Of a DNA stretch of 64,000 bases, positions 12,932-21,599 are shown piece by piece. Position 1 is the first letter of the stretch, and the number at the start of each line of letters is the position of its first letter. Position numbers and translations under genes: made by a program. The stretch is from NCBI RefSeq assembly GCF_000763805.1, contig NZ_JRKS01000004.1, forward strand, positions 25,422 to 89,421. The letters run 5' to 3'. Below the pieces are notes generated by a model. It ran no database searches. It had not been told where the DNA came from and saw only the letters and a program-made list of their open reading frames with translations. The stretch comes from Paracoccus sphaerophysae (lineage in GTDB: Bacteria > Pseudomonadota > Alphaproteobacteria > Rhodobacterales > Rhodobacteraceae).

Positions 12932-14023
12932 ATGGACGGCGACATGCTCGTGATGCTGAAACCGCGGACGATCTGGCTGCTCGTCGGGCTGGCCGTGGTG
13001 CTGAGCGTGATCGACCGCGCCGGCGGCGTCCTGCTGCCCTTCGTGCTGGGCACGGCCATCGCCTATTTCCTCGACCCCGTGGCCGACCGGCTGGAGCGGC
13101 TGGGATTCTCGCGTGCCTGGGCGGTGGCGATCATCGCGCTGGCGGCGACCTCGGCCATCGCCGCCGCGGCGCTGTGGCTGCTGCCGACGCTGGTGGGCCA
13201 GGTCCGCCAGGCGGTCGAGGCGATGCCGCGCGCGGTGCGGTCGGGCTTTGATTTCCTCAACCTGCGCTTTCCCGAGCTGATGGAGGATGGCAGCTTCGTG
13301 CGCCAGTTCCTCACCGACGTGACCGAGCGCATCCGCCAGACCGCGCTGGGCCTGCTGGGCGGCACGCTGTCCACCGTCATCAGCGCCGTCGGCACGCTGT
13401 TCATCTTCATCGCCACCCCGACCGTGGCGATCTATCTGCTGTATGACTGGGACCGGCTGGTGGCAGGGGTGAACCGCCGCCTGCCGCCGGAGCAGGCGCC
13501 GCTGATCCGCCGGCTCGCGGCCGACATCGACGGTGTGCTGACCGGCTTTGTCTGGGGGCAGCTGGTGGTCGGATCGCTGCTCGCGACCTTCTATTCCACC
13601 GTGCTGATGATGCTGGGGCTGAATTACGGGCTGCTGATCGGGCTCGCCTCGGGGATTTTGAACTTCATCCCCTATCTGGGGTCGTTCTCGGGCTTCGTGC
13701 TGGCGACCGGGGTGGCGCTGGTCCAGTTCTGGGGCGACTGGTGGAAGATCGCGCTGGTGGCCCTGGTCTTCGTCTTCGGCCAGGTGGTCGAGGGCAACTT
13801 CGTCACCCCCCGCATCGTCGGCGACAGCGTCAAGCTGCACCCGGTCTGGCTGCTGCTGGCGCTGGCCGTCGGCGGGGCGCTGTTCGGCTTTGCGGGGCTG
13901 CTGCTGGCGGTGCCGATCGCCGCCGCGCTGGGGGTCGTGGTGCGCTATTACGACGCCGAATACCGCGCCGCGATCCGCCGCCGCCGCACCCGGCCCCAGC
14001 CCGAGCCGCCGCGGCCGGACTGA
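12932..14023 (+). CDS. AI-2E family transporter (PerM/YhhT-like)
   Basis: A 363-residue polytopic inner-membrane protein of the AI-2E exporter superfamily. It has an N-terminal pair of hydrophobic segments, a central amphipathic region (about residues 75-150), then several spans including FIFIATPTVAIYLLYDWDRL and GLLIGLASGILNFIPYLGSFSGF, the characteristic Asn-Phe-Ile-Pro-Tyr segment. Members move signalling molecules or ions; the substrate here is unknown. Starts at 12932, 12941 and 12950 are all in frame and none has a strong ribosome site. Confidence 0.88.
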   Translation: MDGDMLVMLKPRTIWLLVGLAVVLSVIDRAGGVLLPFVLGTAIAYFLDPVADRLERLGFSRAWAVAIIALAATSAIAAAALWLLPTLVGQVRQAVEAMPRAVRSGFDFLNLRFPELMEDGSFVRQFLTDVTERIRQTALGLLGGTLSTVISAVGTLFIFIATPTVAIYLLYDWDRLVAGVNRRLPPEQAPLIRRLAADIDGVLTGFVWGQLVVGSLLATFYSTVLMMLGLNYGLLIGLASGILNFIPYLGSFSGFVLATGVALVQFWGDWWKIALVALVFVFGQVVEGNFVTPRIVGDSVKLHPVWLLLALAVGGALFGFAGLLLAVPIAAALGVVVRYYDAEYRAAIRRRRTRPQPEPPRPD

Positions 14024-14050
14024 GCGGGCCTCGCCTGAGCGGGCCCCGCC
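14021..14050 (+). repeat. two tandem 15-bp repeats at a gene end
   Basis: TGAGCGGGCCTCGCC and TGAGCGGGCCCCGCC stand head to tail with one mismatch; a degenerate third unit follows. The first TGA is the stop of the transporter gene, so repeat growth here does not change the protein. Confidence 0.6.
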
Positions 14051-14167
14051 TGACCGGCCCCTACGAACCGGGCGGCCGCGCGGGAAACAAAGTTAATCCG
14101 CCGGAACATCGGCCGGGCGGGCACGTTGGCCCGCCGACATCCCCTTTGTTGCCGAAAGGAATTTCCG

Positions 14168-15091
14168 ATGGCCGACGACAAGACCGATCCCGTCCTGCCC
14201 CCGCATCGCTCGGGCGCGATCAGCGACCCGGACCTGCCGCTGAACCCTTATTCCGACGACCAGCAGCCGTGGCCGGGGCTGGCCGCAAAGATGGACCCGC
14301 AGCCCGATCACGGCGAGCAGAGCTACAAGGGCCGTGACCGGCTGACCGGCAAGCGCGCGCTGGTGACCGGCGGGGACAGCGGCATCGGCCGCGCCGCCGC
14401 CATCGCCTTCGCGCGCGAGGGCGCCGACGTGGCGATCAACTATCACCCCGACGAGGAATCCGACGCCCGGACCGTCATCGCGCTGATCGAGGCCGAGGGC
14501 CGCAAGGCCGTCGCGTTGCCCGCCGATCTGCGCGACGAGGCTGCCGCCCGCAAGGTCGTCGACGACGCGGTCAAGGCGCTGGGCGGGCTCGAGGTGCTGG
14601 TCCTGAACGCGGGCCGCCAGCAGGCCGAGAAGTCGATCGAGGACATCACCTCGGACGCCTTTGACGCCACCATCAAGACCAACATCTATGCGCCGTTCTG
14701 GATGGCCCAGCAGGCGCTGCCTTCGCTGAAAAACGGCGCCTCGATCATCATCACCTCGTCGGTGCAGGCGTTCTCGCCCTCGGCGCATCTGTTCGACTAT
14801 GCCCAGACCAAGGCCGCGAACCGGGCCTTTGCGCAGGCGCTGGCCAAGCAGCTGGCGCCCAAGGGCATCCGGGTGAACGCGGTGGCGCCGGGGCCGTTCT
14901 GGACCGCGCTGCAGGTCTCGGGCGGGCAGTTCAAGGACAAGCTGCCCGAGTTCGGCGCCGACAACCCGCTGGGCCGCCCCGGCCAGCCGGTCGAGATCGC
15001 GCCGATCTACGTGCTGCTGGCCTCGGACGAGGCGAGCTACATCACCGGCGAGTGCTACGCCGCGACCGGCGGCAGCGGCACCGGCGGCTGA
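14168..15091 (+). CDS. SDR family oxidoreductase, stress-type (YghA/YdaD-like)
   Basis: A 307-residue short-chain dehydrogenase with the extra N-terminal segment of about 55 residues (PLNPYSDDQQPWPG) typical of the YghA/YdaD group. The cofactor motif is TGGDSGIGRAAA, NAG is at LNAGRQQ, and the catalytic motif is YAQTK. Alphaproteobacterial members often appear in general stress regulons. The ATG at 14168 is preceded by AAAGGA and fits the family start; the frame stays open upstream to 14126. Substrate unknown. Confidence 0.9.
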   Translation: MADDKTDPVLPPHRSGAISDPDLPLNPYSDDQQPWPGLAAKMDPQPDHGEQSYKGRDRLTGKRALVTGGDSGIGRAAAIAFAREGADVAINYHPDEESDARTVIALIEAEGRKAVALPADLRDEAAARKVVDDAVKALGGLEVLVLNAGRQQAEKSIEDITSDAFDATIKTNIYAPFWMAQQALPSLKNGASIIITSSVQAFSPSAHLFDYAQTKAANRAFAQALAKQLAPKGIRVNAVAPGPFWTALQVSGGQFKDKLPEFGADNPLGRPGQPVEIAPIYVLLASDEASYITGECYAATGGSGTGG

Positions 15092-15106
15092 GCGGGGGGT
15101 GCGACG

Positions 15107-15133
15107 CCGGGCGGGGTGGACAAGCCCGCCCGG
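15107..15133 (+). terminator. GC-rich hairpin with GGACAAG in the loop
   Basis: CCGGGCGGG, loop GTGGACAAG, CCCGCCCGG: a 9-bp perfect stem 15 bases after the SDR stop and just before cioA. It shares the GGACAAG loop and G/C arms with the hairpin at 12741-12760. No T run is present. Confidence 0.4.
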
Positions 15134-15168
15134 CTCTGGTCCCCTGACCTCGGACAGGGGGCCGACCG

Positions 15169-16569
15169 ATGTTCCAGACGCTTGACGCCGTGCTGCTGGC
15201 GCGGTTGCAATTCGCCTTCACGATGTCATTCCACATCGTCTTCCCGGCCTTCACCATCGGGCTGGCGAGCTTTCTCGCGGTGCTGGAAACCCTGTGGCTG
15301 GCGACCGGCCGCGAGGTCTTTCACAACCTGTTCAAGTACTGGATCCGGGTCTTTGCCGTGGCCTTCGGCATGGGCGTCGTGTCGGGCATCGTCATGTCCT
15401 ATCAGTTCGGCACCAACTGGTCTGTGTTTTCGGAACGCGCCGGGCCGGTCATCGGGCCGCTGATGGCCTATGAGGTCCTGACCGCGTTCTTCCTGGAGGC
15501 CGGCTTCCTGGGCGTGATGCTGTTCGGCATGGACCGGGTCGGCAAGGCGCTGCACGCGGTCGCGACCTATGCGGTGGCGCTGGGAACGCTGATCTCGGCC
15601 TTCTGGATCCTCGCCGTGAACAGCTGGATGCAGACGCCGCAGGGCCACGTGATGGGGCCGGACGGGTCGTTCCTGCCCGGCGACTGGTGGGCGATCGTGC
15701 TGAACCCCTCGCTGCCCTATCGGCTGGTCCACATGGTGCTGGCGGCCTACCTGACCACCGCGCTGGTGGTCGGCGCGGCGGCGGCGTTCCAGATGCTGCG
15801 CCGCCGGGCGACGGCGGAAACCCGGGTCATGTTCCTGATGGCGATGGGGATGGTGCTGGTCACCGCCCCCGCCCAGATCCTCGCCGGAGACCGCCACGGC
15901 CTGAACACGCTGGACCACCAGCCGGCCAAGATCATGGCGATCGAGGGGCATTTCGACAGCCACCCCGAGGGCGCGCCGCTGTATCTGTTCGGCCTGCCGA
16001 ACATGAAGGAGGCGCGGCTGGACCATGCCATCGGCATCCCGAAACTGGGCTCGCTGATCCTGAAGCACGACCCGAACGCGCCGATGGCGGGGCTGGACAC
16101 GGTGCCGCGGCAGGACTGGGCGCCGGTGCCGGTGGTGTTCTGGTCGTTCCGGCTGATGGTCGGGCTGGGCATGGCGATGCTGGGGCTGGGGCTGTGGGCC
16201 GCGCTGGCCTGGTGGCGCGGGCGGCTGCATGACAGCCGCTGGCTGCACCGCGCGGCCTTCGCGATGGGACCGGCGGGGTTCGTCGCCGTGCTGGCCGGCT
16301 GGGTCACGACCGAGGTGGGCCGCCAGCCCTGGACGATCTGGGGGCTGATGCGGACGGCCGACAGCGTGTCCCCGGTCGCCGCGCCGGCGGTGGGGGCGTC
16401 GCTGATCGGCTTCATCCTCGTCTATGCGGTGATCTTCGTCGCCGGCACGACTTACCTCTTGCGCCTGATGGCCCGCCCGCCGATGCCGCACGAGCACGGC
16501 CCGGTGCGCGGCGAGCCCCAGCGCGCCGCCGGCATCACCCCCGCCCCGGCGATGGAGGGCAAGCGATGA
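15169..16569 (+). CDS. cioA: cyanide-insensitive quinol oxidase subunit I
   Basis: Subunit I of a bd-type terminal oxidase, which passes electrons from quinol to oxygen in the inner membrane. The 466-residue length and short Q-loop fit the CIO branch rather than E. coli CydA with a long Q-loop. Heme ligands can be placed: His 22 in QFAFTMSFHIVF, a His in YRLVHMVLAAYLTT, and the Met-linked region around TTEVGRQPWTIWG. GRQPW is the conserved quinol oxidase signature. It overlaps cioB by ATGA. Confidence 0.95.
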   Translation: MFQTLDAVLLARLQFAFTMSFHIVFPAFTIGLASFLAVLETLWLATGREVFHNLFKYWIRVFAVAFGMGVVSGIVMSYQFGTNWSVFSERAGPVIGPLMAYEVLTAFFLEAGFLGVMLFGMDRVGKALHAVATYAVALGTLISAFWILAVNSWMQTPQGHVMGPDGSFLPGDWWAIVLNPSLPYRLVHMVLAAYLTTALVVGAAAAFQMLRRRATAETRVMFLMAMGMVLVTAPAQILAGDRHGLNTLDHQPAKIMAIEGHFDSHPEGAPLYLFGLPNMKEARLDHAIGIPKLGSLILKHDPNAPMAGLDTVPRQDWAPVPVVFWSFRLMVGLGMAMLGLGLWAALAWWRGRLHDSRWLHRAAFAMGPAGFVAVLAGWVTTEVGRQPWTIWGLMRTADSVSPVAAPAVGASLIGFILVYAVIFVAGTTYLLRLMARPPMPHEHGPVRGEPQRAAGITPAPAMEGKR

Positions 16570-17567
16570 GCCTCGATCTGACCACGCTGACTGCGATGAC
16601 GGTGGTGTTCGCGCTGTTCCTGTATGTCGTCATGGACGGCTTCGACCTCGGCCTCGCGATGCTGTTCCCGGCCATGCGGCGGCAGGACCGCGACGTGATG
16701 GTGAACTCCATCGCGCCGGTCTGGGACGGCAACGAAACCTGGCTGGTGCTGGGCGGCGGCGCGGTCATGGCCGGGTTCCCCAAGGCCTACGCGGTGCTGA
16801 TGCCGGCGCTGTATGTGCCGATCATCCTCATGCTGCTGGGGCTGGTCTTTCGCGGAGTCGCGTTCGAGTTCCGGGCCCGGTCCACATGCCGCGGGCACTG
16901 GTGGGACTGGGCGTTCTTTTCCGGCTCGGTCGTAGCGGCGGCGATGCAGGGGATCGCGCTGGGCGCCGTGCTGCAGGGCGTGAGGGTCCAGGACGGCGCC
17001 TATGCCGGCGGCTGGTTCGACTGGCTCACGCCCTTCACGCTGCTGACCGGGGCGGGGGTGATCGTCGCCTATCTGCTGCTGGGCGCGGGGTGGCTGATCC
17101 TCAAGACCGAGGGGCATCTGCGCGACGACGCCTACCGGCTCGCCCGGCCGCTGCTGTTCGCGGTGCTGGCGGCGATCGTGGCGGTCAGCCTGGCGACGCC
17201 GTTCCTGCACGGCGAATACTGGCGGCGCTGGTTCACCTGGCCCACCGTGGCGCTGGCCGCGCCGGTGCCGCTGCTGGTCGGGCTGGTCGCCCTGGCACTG
17301 ATCCGGGCGCTGGCCGCGCGGCGCGACCGTTGGCCGTTCATCCTGACGCTGGCGCTGTTCGCGCTGTGCTTCGCCGGGCTGGGGATTTCCATGTTCCCCT
17401 GGATCGTGCCCGGCGCGCTGACCATCCACGACGCCGCCGCGCCGGAAAAGAGCCAGCGCTTCCTGATGACCGGGGTGGTGCTGATGATCCCGGTGATCCT
17501 CTCCTATACCGGCTATGCCTACTGGGTGTTCCGCGGCAAGGTGGACCCGCAGGCGGGATATCACTGA
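16566..17567 (+). CDS. cioB: cyanide-insensitive quinol oxidase subunit II
   Basis: A 333-residue membrane subunit that packs with CioA. The family signature VMDGFDLGLAMLFP is near residues 20-33 and WDGNETWLVLGGGA is at about 55-68. The start overlaps the cioA stop by 4 bases, and the stop overlaps the start of the 31-residue gene as TGATG, so the three are translationally coupled. Confidence 0.95.
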   Translation: MSLDLTTLTAMTVVFALFLYVVMDGFDLGLAMLFPAMRRQDRDVMVNSIAPVWDGNETWLVLGGGAVMAGFPKAYAVLMPALYVPIILMLLGLVFRGVAFEFRARSTCRGHWWDWAFFSGSVVAAAMQGIALGAVLQGVRVQDGAYAGGWFDWLTPFTLLTGAGVIVAYLLLGAGWLILKTEGHLRDDAYRLARPLLFAVLAAIVAVSLATPFLHGEYWRRWFTWPTVALAAPVPLLVGLVALALIRALAARRDRWPFILTLALFALCFAGLGISMFPWIVPGALTIHDAAAPEKSQRFLMTGVVLMIPVILSYTGYAYWVFRGKVDPQAGYH

Positions 17568-17662
17568 TGGCGCGCCGGCTGGGATGGTTCGTGCTGCTGT
17601 ATGCGGCCGGGGTCGGTGCCGTGACGCTGGTCGCGGCGGTGCTGCGGGCGTGGATCGGATGA
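17567..17662 (+). CDS. 31-residue membrane protein, DUF2474-like oxidase accessory subunit
   Basis: A single-span peptide MARRLGWFVLLYAAGVGAV plus LVAAVLRAWIG. It has a basic N-terminus, a helix with the RLGW start, and an Arg near the end, like DUF2474 proteins encoded after cioAB, functional counterparts of CydX. Its ATG overlaps the cioB stop (TGATG). By analogy with CydX it probably stabilises the oxidase. Confidence 0.8.
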   Translation: MARRLGWFVLLYAAGVGAVTLVAAVLRAWIG

Positions 17663-17681
17663 TGCTTCGGAAAGGACCACC

Positions 17682-18440
17682 ATGCTGCACGCTGATTTCC
17701 TGACCCGTCCCATTGCCCATCGCGGGCTGCATGGGCCTGGTGTGCCGGAAAACGCGATGGCCGCGTTTCGGGCCGCGGTGGCGGCCGGCCACGGGATCGA
17801 GCTGGACGTGCAGCCCGCCCGCGACGGCACGCCGCTGGTCTTTCACGATCATGACCTGGCCCGCCTGACCGGCGCGGGCGGCATGATCTCGGCGCTCACC
17901 GTGGCCGAGGCCGGGGCGCGGCGTCTGCTGGGAACGGACGAGGGCATCCCGACGCTGGACTCGGTGCTGGACATGGTCGCGGGCCGGGTGCCGGTCCTGA
18001 TCGAGATCAAGGACCAGGACGGCGCCCTGGGGCCGCAGATGGGCGGTCTGCCAGACCGGGTCGCGGACGTCGTCCGCCGCCACCTGCAGCGCCATCCCGG
18101 TGCGCCGGTCGCGGTCATGTCCTTCAACCCCCACGCGGCCGCGATGGTTCACGCCGCCGCCCCCGAGATCCCCGTGGGCCTGACCAGCTGCGCCTTTGCG
18201 GCCGATGACTGGCCGGGCGTCCCCGCCCCCCGCCGGGCCGAGCTGGCGGCGCTGGCGCAGTTCGACGCGGTCGGCGCCTCGTTCATCTCGCACCACCATC
18301 TCGACCTGGCGAACCCGGCGGTGGCCGCGCTGGCGGCCCGCGGCGTCCCGGTGCTGTGCTGGACGATCCGCTCGGCGGACCACGAGGCTGCCGCCCGCCG
18401 GGTCGCCGCCAACATCACCTTTGAAGGATACGCGCCATGA
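17682..18440 (+). CDS. glycerophosphodiester phosphodiesterase
   Basis: A 252-residue cytoplasmic GDPD that hydrolyses glycerophosphodiesters to sn-glycerol 3-phosphate and an alcohol. The metal-binding and catalytic residues are visible: AHRGLHGPGVPENAMAAF (His 12, Arg 13, Glu), ELDVQPARDG (Glu/Asp) and PLVFHDHDLARLTG (catalytic His). No signal peptide is present, so it resembles UgpQ rather than periplasmic GlpQ. It lies 19 bases after the oxidase operon and overlaps the SDR gene by ATGA. Confidence 0.92.
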   Translation: MLHADFLTRPIAHRGLHGPGVPENAMAAFRAAVAAGHGIELDVQPARDGTPLVFHDHDLARLTGAGGMISALTVAEAGARRLLGTDEGIPTLDSVLDMVAGRVPVLIEIKDQDGALGPQMGGLPDRVADVVRRHLQRHPGAPVAVMSFNPHAAAMVHAAAPEIPVGLTSCAFAADDWPGVPAPRRAELAALAQFDAVGASFISHHHLDLANPAVAALAARGVPVLCWTIRSADHEAAARRVAANITFEGYAP

Positions 18441-19162
18441 AGACCCTCATCTCGGGCGGCACCCGCGGCATCGGCCGCGCCACGGCGCTGGACTGCGCCG
18501 CTCGCGGCTGGCCGGTGGCGCTGAACTATCGCGGCAACGCCGCCGCGGCCGACGCGACGCTGGCCGCGATCCGCGAGGCCGGGGGCACCGCCCATGCCTT
18601 TGCCGCCGACGTGGCCGATCCGGCGCAGGTGGCGCGGCTGTTCGACCAGGCCGAGGCCGCGCTGGGGGGGCTCGATGCGGTGGTCGTCAACGCGGGGATC
18701 GTGGAACAGGTCATGCCGCTGGCCGAGATGACGCCCGAGCGGCTGGACCGCATCGTCCGGGTTAACCTGACCGCGGCGCTGTATCAGGCGCGCGAGGCGG
18801 CGCGCAGGCTGCCCGACGGCGGCACCATCGTCTTCGTGTCCTCGGCCGCGGCGCGGCTGGGCTCGCCGGGCAAATATGTCGATTACGCCGCGACCAAGGG
18901 CGGGGTGGACACGCTGACCATCGGGCTGGCCAAGGAGCTCGCCCCGCGCCGCATCCGGGTGAACGGCGTCCGCCCCGGCATCATCGACACCCAGATCCAC
19001 GCCGATGGCGGCGAGCCGGACCGGGTGGCCGAGCTGGGTCCCACCCTGCCGCTGGGGCGCGCCGGGACCGCCGCCGAGGTCGCGGCCGCGATCACCTGGC
19101 TCATGTCGGATGCGGCGAGCTATGTGAGCGGGGCGATCCTGGACGTCGCCGGCGGGCGCTGA
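18437..19162 (+). CDS. SDR family oxidoreductase (FabG-like)
   Basis: A 241-residue classical SDR. The cofactor loop is slightly unusual, SGGTRGIGRATA instead of TGG; NAG lies in VVNAGIV, the catalytic Ser in VSSAAAR and the Tyr/Lys in YAATK. The C-terminus (YVSGAILDVAGGR) is like FabG. It overlaps the phosphodiesterase gene by ATGA. The substrate is unknown. Its stop is 4 bases from the convergent ptsN stop, leaving no room for a terminator between them. Confidence 0.9.
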   Translation: MKTLISGGTRGIGRATALDCAARGWPVALNYRGNAAAADATLAAIREAGGTAHAFAADVADPAQVARLFDQAEAALGGLDAVVVNAGIVEQVMPLAEMTPERLDRIVRVNLTAALYQAREAARRLPDGGTIVFVSSAAARLGSPGKYVDYAATKGGVDTLTIGLAKELAPRRIRVNGVRPGIIDTQIHADGGEPDRVAELGPTLPLGRAGTAAEVAAAITWLMSDAASYVSGAILDVAGGR

Positions 19163-19166
19163 GGCG

Positions 19167-19631
19167 TCAGGCCGCGGGCGCGCCCAGCCCCGCGGCCAGC
19201 ACCGCGTGCAGCGCCACCGGGTCGTCGTTGGCGCGCAGCTTGGCGCGCAGATCCGCGTCGCGCAGGGTGCGGCTGACCAGCGCCAAAGCCTTGAGATGTT
19301 CCACCCCGGGGCTGTCGGGGGCCAGCAGCGTGAACACCAGATCGACCGGCTGGCGGTCCACGGCGTCGAAATCCATCGGTTTGTCCAGCCGCAGGAACAG
19401 CCCCGCGACCTTGTCCAGCCCCGCGATCCGGGCATGGGGCAGGGCGACGCCGTGGCCGACGCCTGTGGCGCCGAGGCTTTCGCGTTCCTGCAGCGCGTCC
19501 AGCGTCTGCGCGGCGTTCACCCCGTAGGCCTGCGCCGCCATCTCGGCCAGGTCGTGGAACAGCCGCTTCTTGGAACTGACCTGGGCCTGCGACCGCACGG
19601 CCGCGGGGGAAAGGATGTCAGCGATGCGCAT
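19167..19631 (-). CDS. ptsN: PTS IIA-like nitrogen regulatory protein PtsN
   Basis: EIIA-Ntr takes phosphate from NPr in the nitrogen-related phosphotransferase chain and regulates potassium uptake and stress functions by protein contact. The 154-residue protein starts MRIADILSPAAV and carries the phosphorylated His in HGVALPHARI. The ATG at 19631 matches the family start, although the frame is open to 19688. It follows hpf in the same direction, as in most proteobacteria. Confidence 0.93.
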   Translation of the reverse strand: MRIADILSPAAVRSQAQVSSKKRLFHDLAEMAAQAYGVNAAQTLDALQERESLGATGVGHGVALPHARIAGLDKVAGLFLRLDKPMDFDAVDRQPVDLVFTLLAPDSPGVEHLKALALVSRTLRDADLRAKLRANDDPVALHAVLAAGLGAPAA

Positions 19632-19753
19632 CTGGTGCCGTCCTGCCGTTCCCGCGCCGCGCGCGGCCTTTGCCAGTGACCCCGCCAAAGCGGTCCGTCG
19701 CGGGACCGGGGCGGAGGGACCGCCGCCCCGGCCGCGTCAGGCGCCGTGGGGCC

Positions 19754-20335
19754 TCAGCCCAGATTGCGGGGGTCGATCCAGCCCACGTTGCCGTCGTCGC
19801 GGCGGTGGACCACATTCACGCCCCCGTGCTTTTCGTTGCGGAACACCAGCATCGGCGCGCCCGCAAGCTCCATCTGCATCACCGCGTCGCCGACCGACAG
19901 CGTCGGCACCCGCAGCTCGGTTTCCGCCACGATGATCGGCTGCAGGCCGGCATCGTCGTGCGATTCCCATTCGTCCTCGTCAGCGGCCAGCACATAGCTG
20001 GGGGCGGCGGCGTATTCAACCGGCGCGGTCCGGTCCTTGTGATGGTCCTTGAGCCGGCGCTTGTAGCGGCGCAGCTGCTTGTCCATCTTCTCGCGGCATT
20101 TTTCGAACGCGGCATAGATGTTGTCGGGGTCCTGCGCGCGGGCCTGCACGTTCAGCCCGGTGGACAGGTGCACAACGGCGTCGCAGGCGAGGTTGTGCGC
20201 ATCGCGCGAAAAGATCACCGTGGCGTCGGTGGGGCGCTGCTGATACTTGCCGAAGGTCTCCTCCAGCTCGCCCTTGACGTGGGTCTGAAGCGCGTCTCCC
20301 ACGTCGATCTGCTTGCCACTGATCTGATAGCGCAT
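19754..20335 (-). CDS. hpf: ribosome hibernation promoting factor, long form
   Basis: HPF binds the 30S subunit in stationary phase and pairs ribosomes into inactive 100S dimers. At 193 residues this is the long form. The N-terminal RaiA domain (MRYQISGKQIDVGDAL, residues 1-100) is joined by a charged linker to the C-terminal dimerisation domain (about 130-193, PMLVFRNEKHGGVNVVHRR). It lies between lptB and ptsN as in many proteobacteria, but without rpoN. A perfect TTGACA about 100 bases upstream suggests its own promoter. Confidence 0.94.
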   Translation of the reverse strand: MRYQISGKQIDVGDALQTHVKGELEETFGKYQQRPTDATVIFSRDAHNLACDAVVHLSTGLNVQARAQDPDNIYAAFEKCREKMDKQLRRYKRRLKDHHKDRTAPVEYAAAPSYVLAADEDEWESHDDAGLQPIIVAETELRVPTLSVGDAVMQMELAGAPMLVFRNEKHGGVNVVHRRDDGNVGWIDPRNLG

Positions 20336-20408
20336 GGTTTTTTCCCTTTCCTTTGGCCCGGCCGCAGGGCGGGGCGGGCGGTCAGGGGACCGTCGGGCCC
20401 CTTGGGTT

Positions 20409-20438
20409 CATTTGGGATCAGCACCCCGCGGCTGTCAA
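20409..20438 (-). promoter_or_regulatory. candidate sigma-70-type promoter for hpf-ptsN
   Basis: On the minus strand TTGACA (20433-20438) is followed after 18 bases by CAAATG (20409-20414), about 75 bases upstream of the hpf start. The -35 is perfect and the -10 weak, which is common in this group. Confidence 0.45.
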
Positions 20439-20577
20439 TTATGCGCGCGCGGCACGACGGGGTGGGGGGGCGGATCAGGCGGCCGGGTCAGGCAGGATTT
20501 GGCGGAAACGGCGAATCGGGGCATGATGGGTGCCGCGGCCCCCGTTGGCCGGGGCCGCGACCCTGAAAGGCAGGACG

Positions 20578-20784
20578 ATGACCCGGATCGTGACGCTCGC
20601 ATTCGGCGCGGCGCTGCTGGCTGGCCCGGCGCTGGCCCAGACCGCCCCCGCAACCCCGCCGGCCCCGCAGCCGGCCGTGACCGCGCCTGCAGCCCCCGCG
20701 GCGGCGGCCGTGCCCGAAGGCCCGGTCAAGCCGATCCGCGCCGGCCGGGACGGCCGCTGCAACAGGATGAAGCTGACCTCGTAA
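20578..20784 (+). CDS. small exported Ala/Pro-rich protein
   Basis: A 68-residue product with a clear signal peptide (MTRIVTLAFGAALLAGPALA, cleavage before QTAPATPP). The mature part is an Ala/Pro-rich spacer followed by a short basic end, IRAGRDGRCNRMKLTS, with a single Cys. GAAAGGCAGG upstream supports the ATG. It is opposite to its neighbours and occupies the place where rpoN is found in many other proteobacteria. Function unknown. Confidence 0.6.
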   Translation: MTRIVTLAFGAALLAGPALAQTAPATPPAPQPAVTAPAAPAAAAVPEGPVKPIRAGRDGRCNRMKLTS

Positions 20785-20804
20785 CCGGGGTCCGGGGGCC
20801 CGCT

Positions 20805-21599
20805 TCAGCCCATGCTGAAGCTGTCGCCCAGATAGACCTCGCGGACCTGCGGGTCGGCGACGATCTCGGCCGTGCTACCGGATTTCAGCACGTGCCCGTC
20901 ATGCAGGATACAGGCGCGGTCGACGATGCCCAGCGTCTCGCGCACGTTGTGGTCGGTGATCAGCACGCCGATGCCGCGCGATTTGAGGTCGTGGACCAGC
21001 CCGCGGATTTCGCCCACCGCGATCGGGTCCACCCCGGCGAAGGGTTCGTCCAGCAGCAGATAGGCCGGGTCCGAGGCGAGGCAGCGGGCGATCTCGGCCC
21101 GCCGGCGCTCGCCCCCCGAGAGAGCGAGCGCCGGCGCGTGGCGCAGATGGCCGATCGAGAAATCGCCGAGCAGTTCCTCCAGCCGTTCGCGGCGGCGGTG
21201 GCGGTCGGGCAGCGCCACCTCGAGCACGGCCATGATGTTCTGTTCCACGGTCAGGCCGCGAAAGATCGACATCTCCTGCGGCAGATAGCCGATCCCCATC
21301 TGCGCGCGGCGGAACATCGGCAGGGCGGTGGCGTCCTGCCCGTCGATGACGACGCGGCCGGCATCGGGCAGGATCAGCCCGGCGATGCAGTAGAAGCAGG
21401 TGGTCTTGCCGGACCCGTTCGGCCCCAGCAGCGCCACCACCTCGCCCCGGTCCAGCGCCAGCGACACGTCGCGGATCACCGGGCGGTTGCGATAGGATTT
21501 CCGCAGCCCCTCGACCCGCAGCCCGCCGGTCCGCGCGGCGCGGGTCGCGTCCGGGCCCCCGCCCACGCGGCCCGCTTCGGCAGCGGTCGCGGCGTCCAT
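20805..21599 (-). CDS. lptB: LPS export ABC transporter ATP-binding protein LptB
   Basis: LptB drives extraction of LPS from the inner membrane with LptFG and LptC. The 264-residue ATPase has Walker A GPNGSGKTT, the Q-loop at GYLPQEMSIF, signature LSGGERRRAEIARCL, Walker B YLLLDEPFAGVD, and a switch His in ITDHNVRE. An N-terminal extension of about 25 residues precedes the conserved LRVEGLRKSY. The start overlaps the lptA stop as TGATG. Confidence 0.96.
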   Translation of the reverse strand: MDAATAAEAGRVGGGPDATRAARTGGLRVEGLRKSYRNRPVIRDVSLALDRGEVVALLGPNGSGKTTCFYCIAGLILPDAGRVVIDGQDATALPMFRRAQMGIGYLPQEMSIFRGLTVEQNIMAVLEVALPDRHRRRERLEELLGDFSIGHLRHAPALALSGGERRRAEIARCLASDPAYLLLDEPFAGVDPIAVGEIRGLVHDLKSRGIGVLITDHNVRETLGIVDRACILHDGHVLKSGSTAEIVADPQVREVYLGDSFSMG

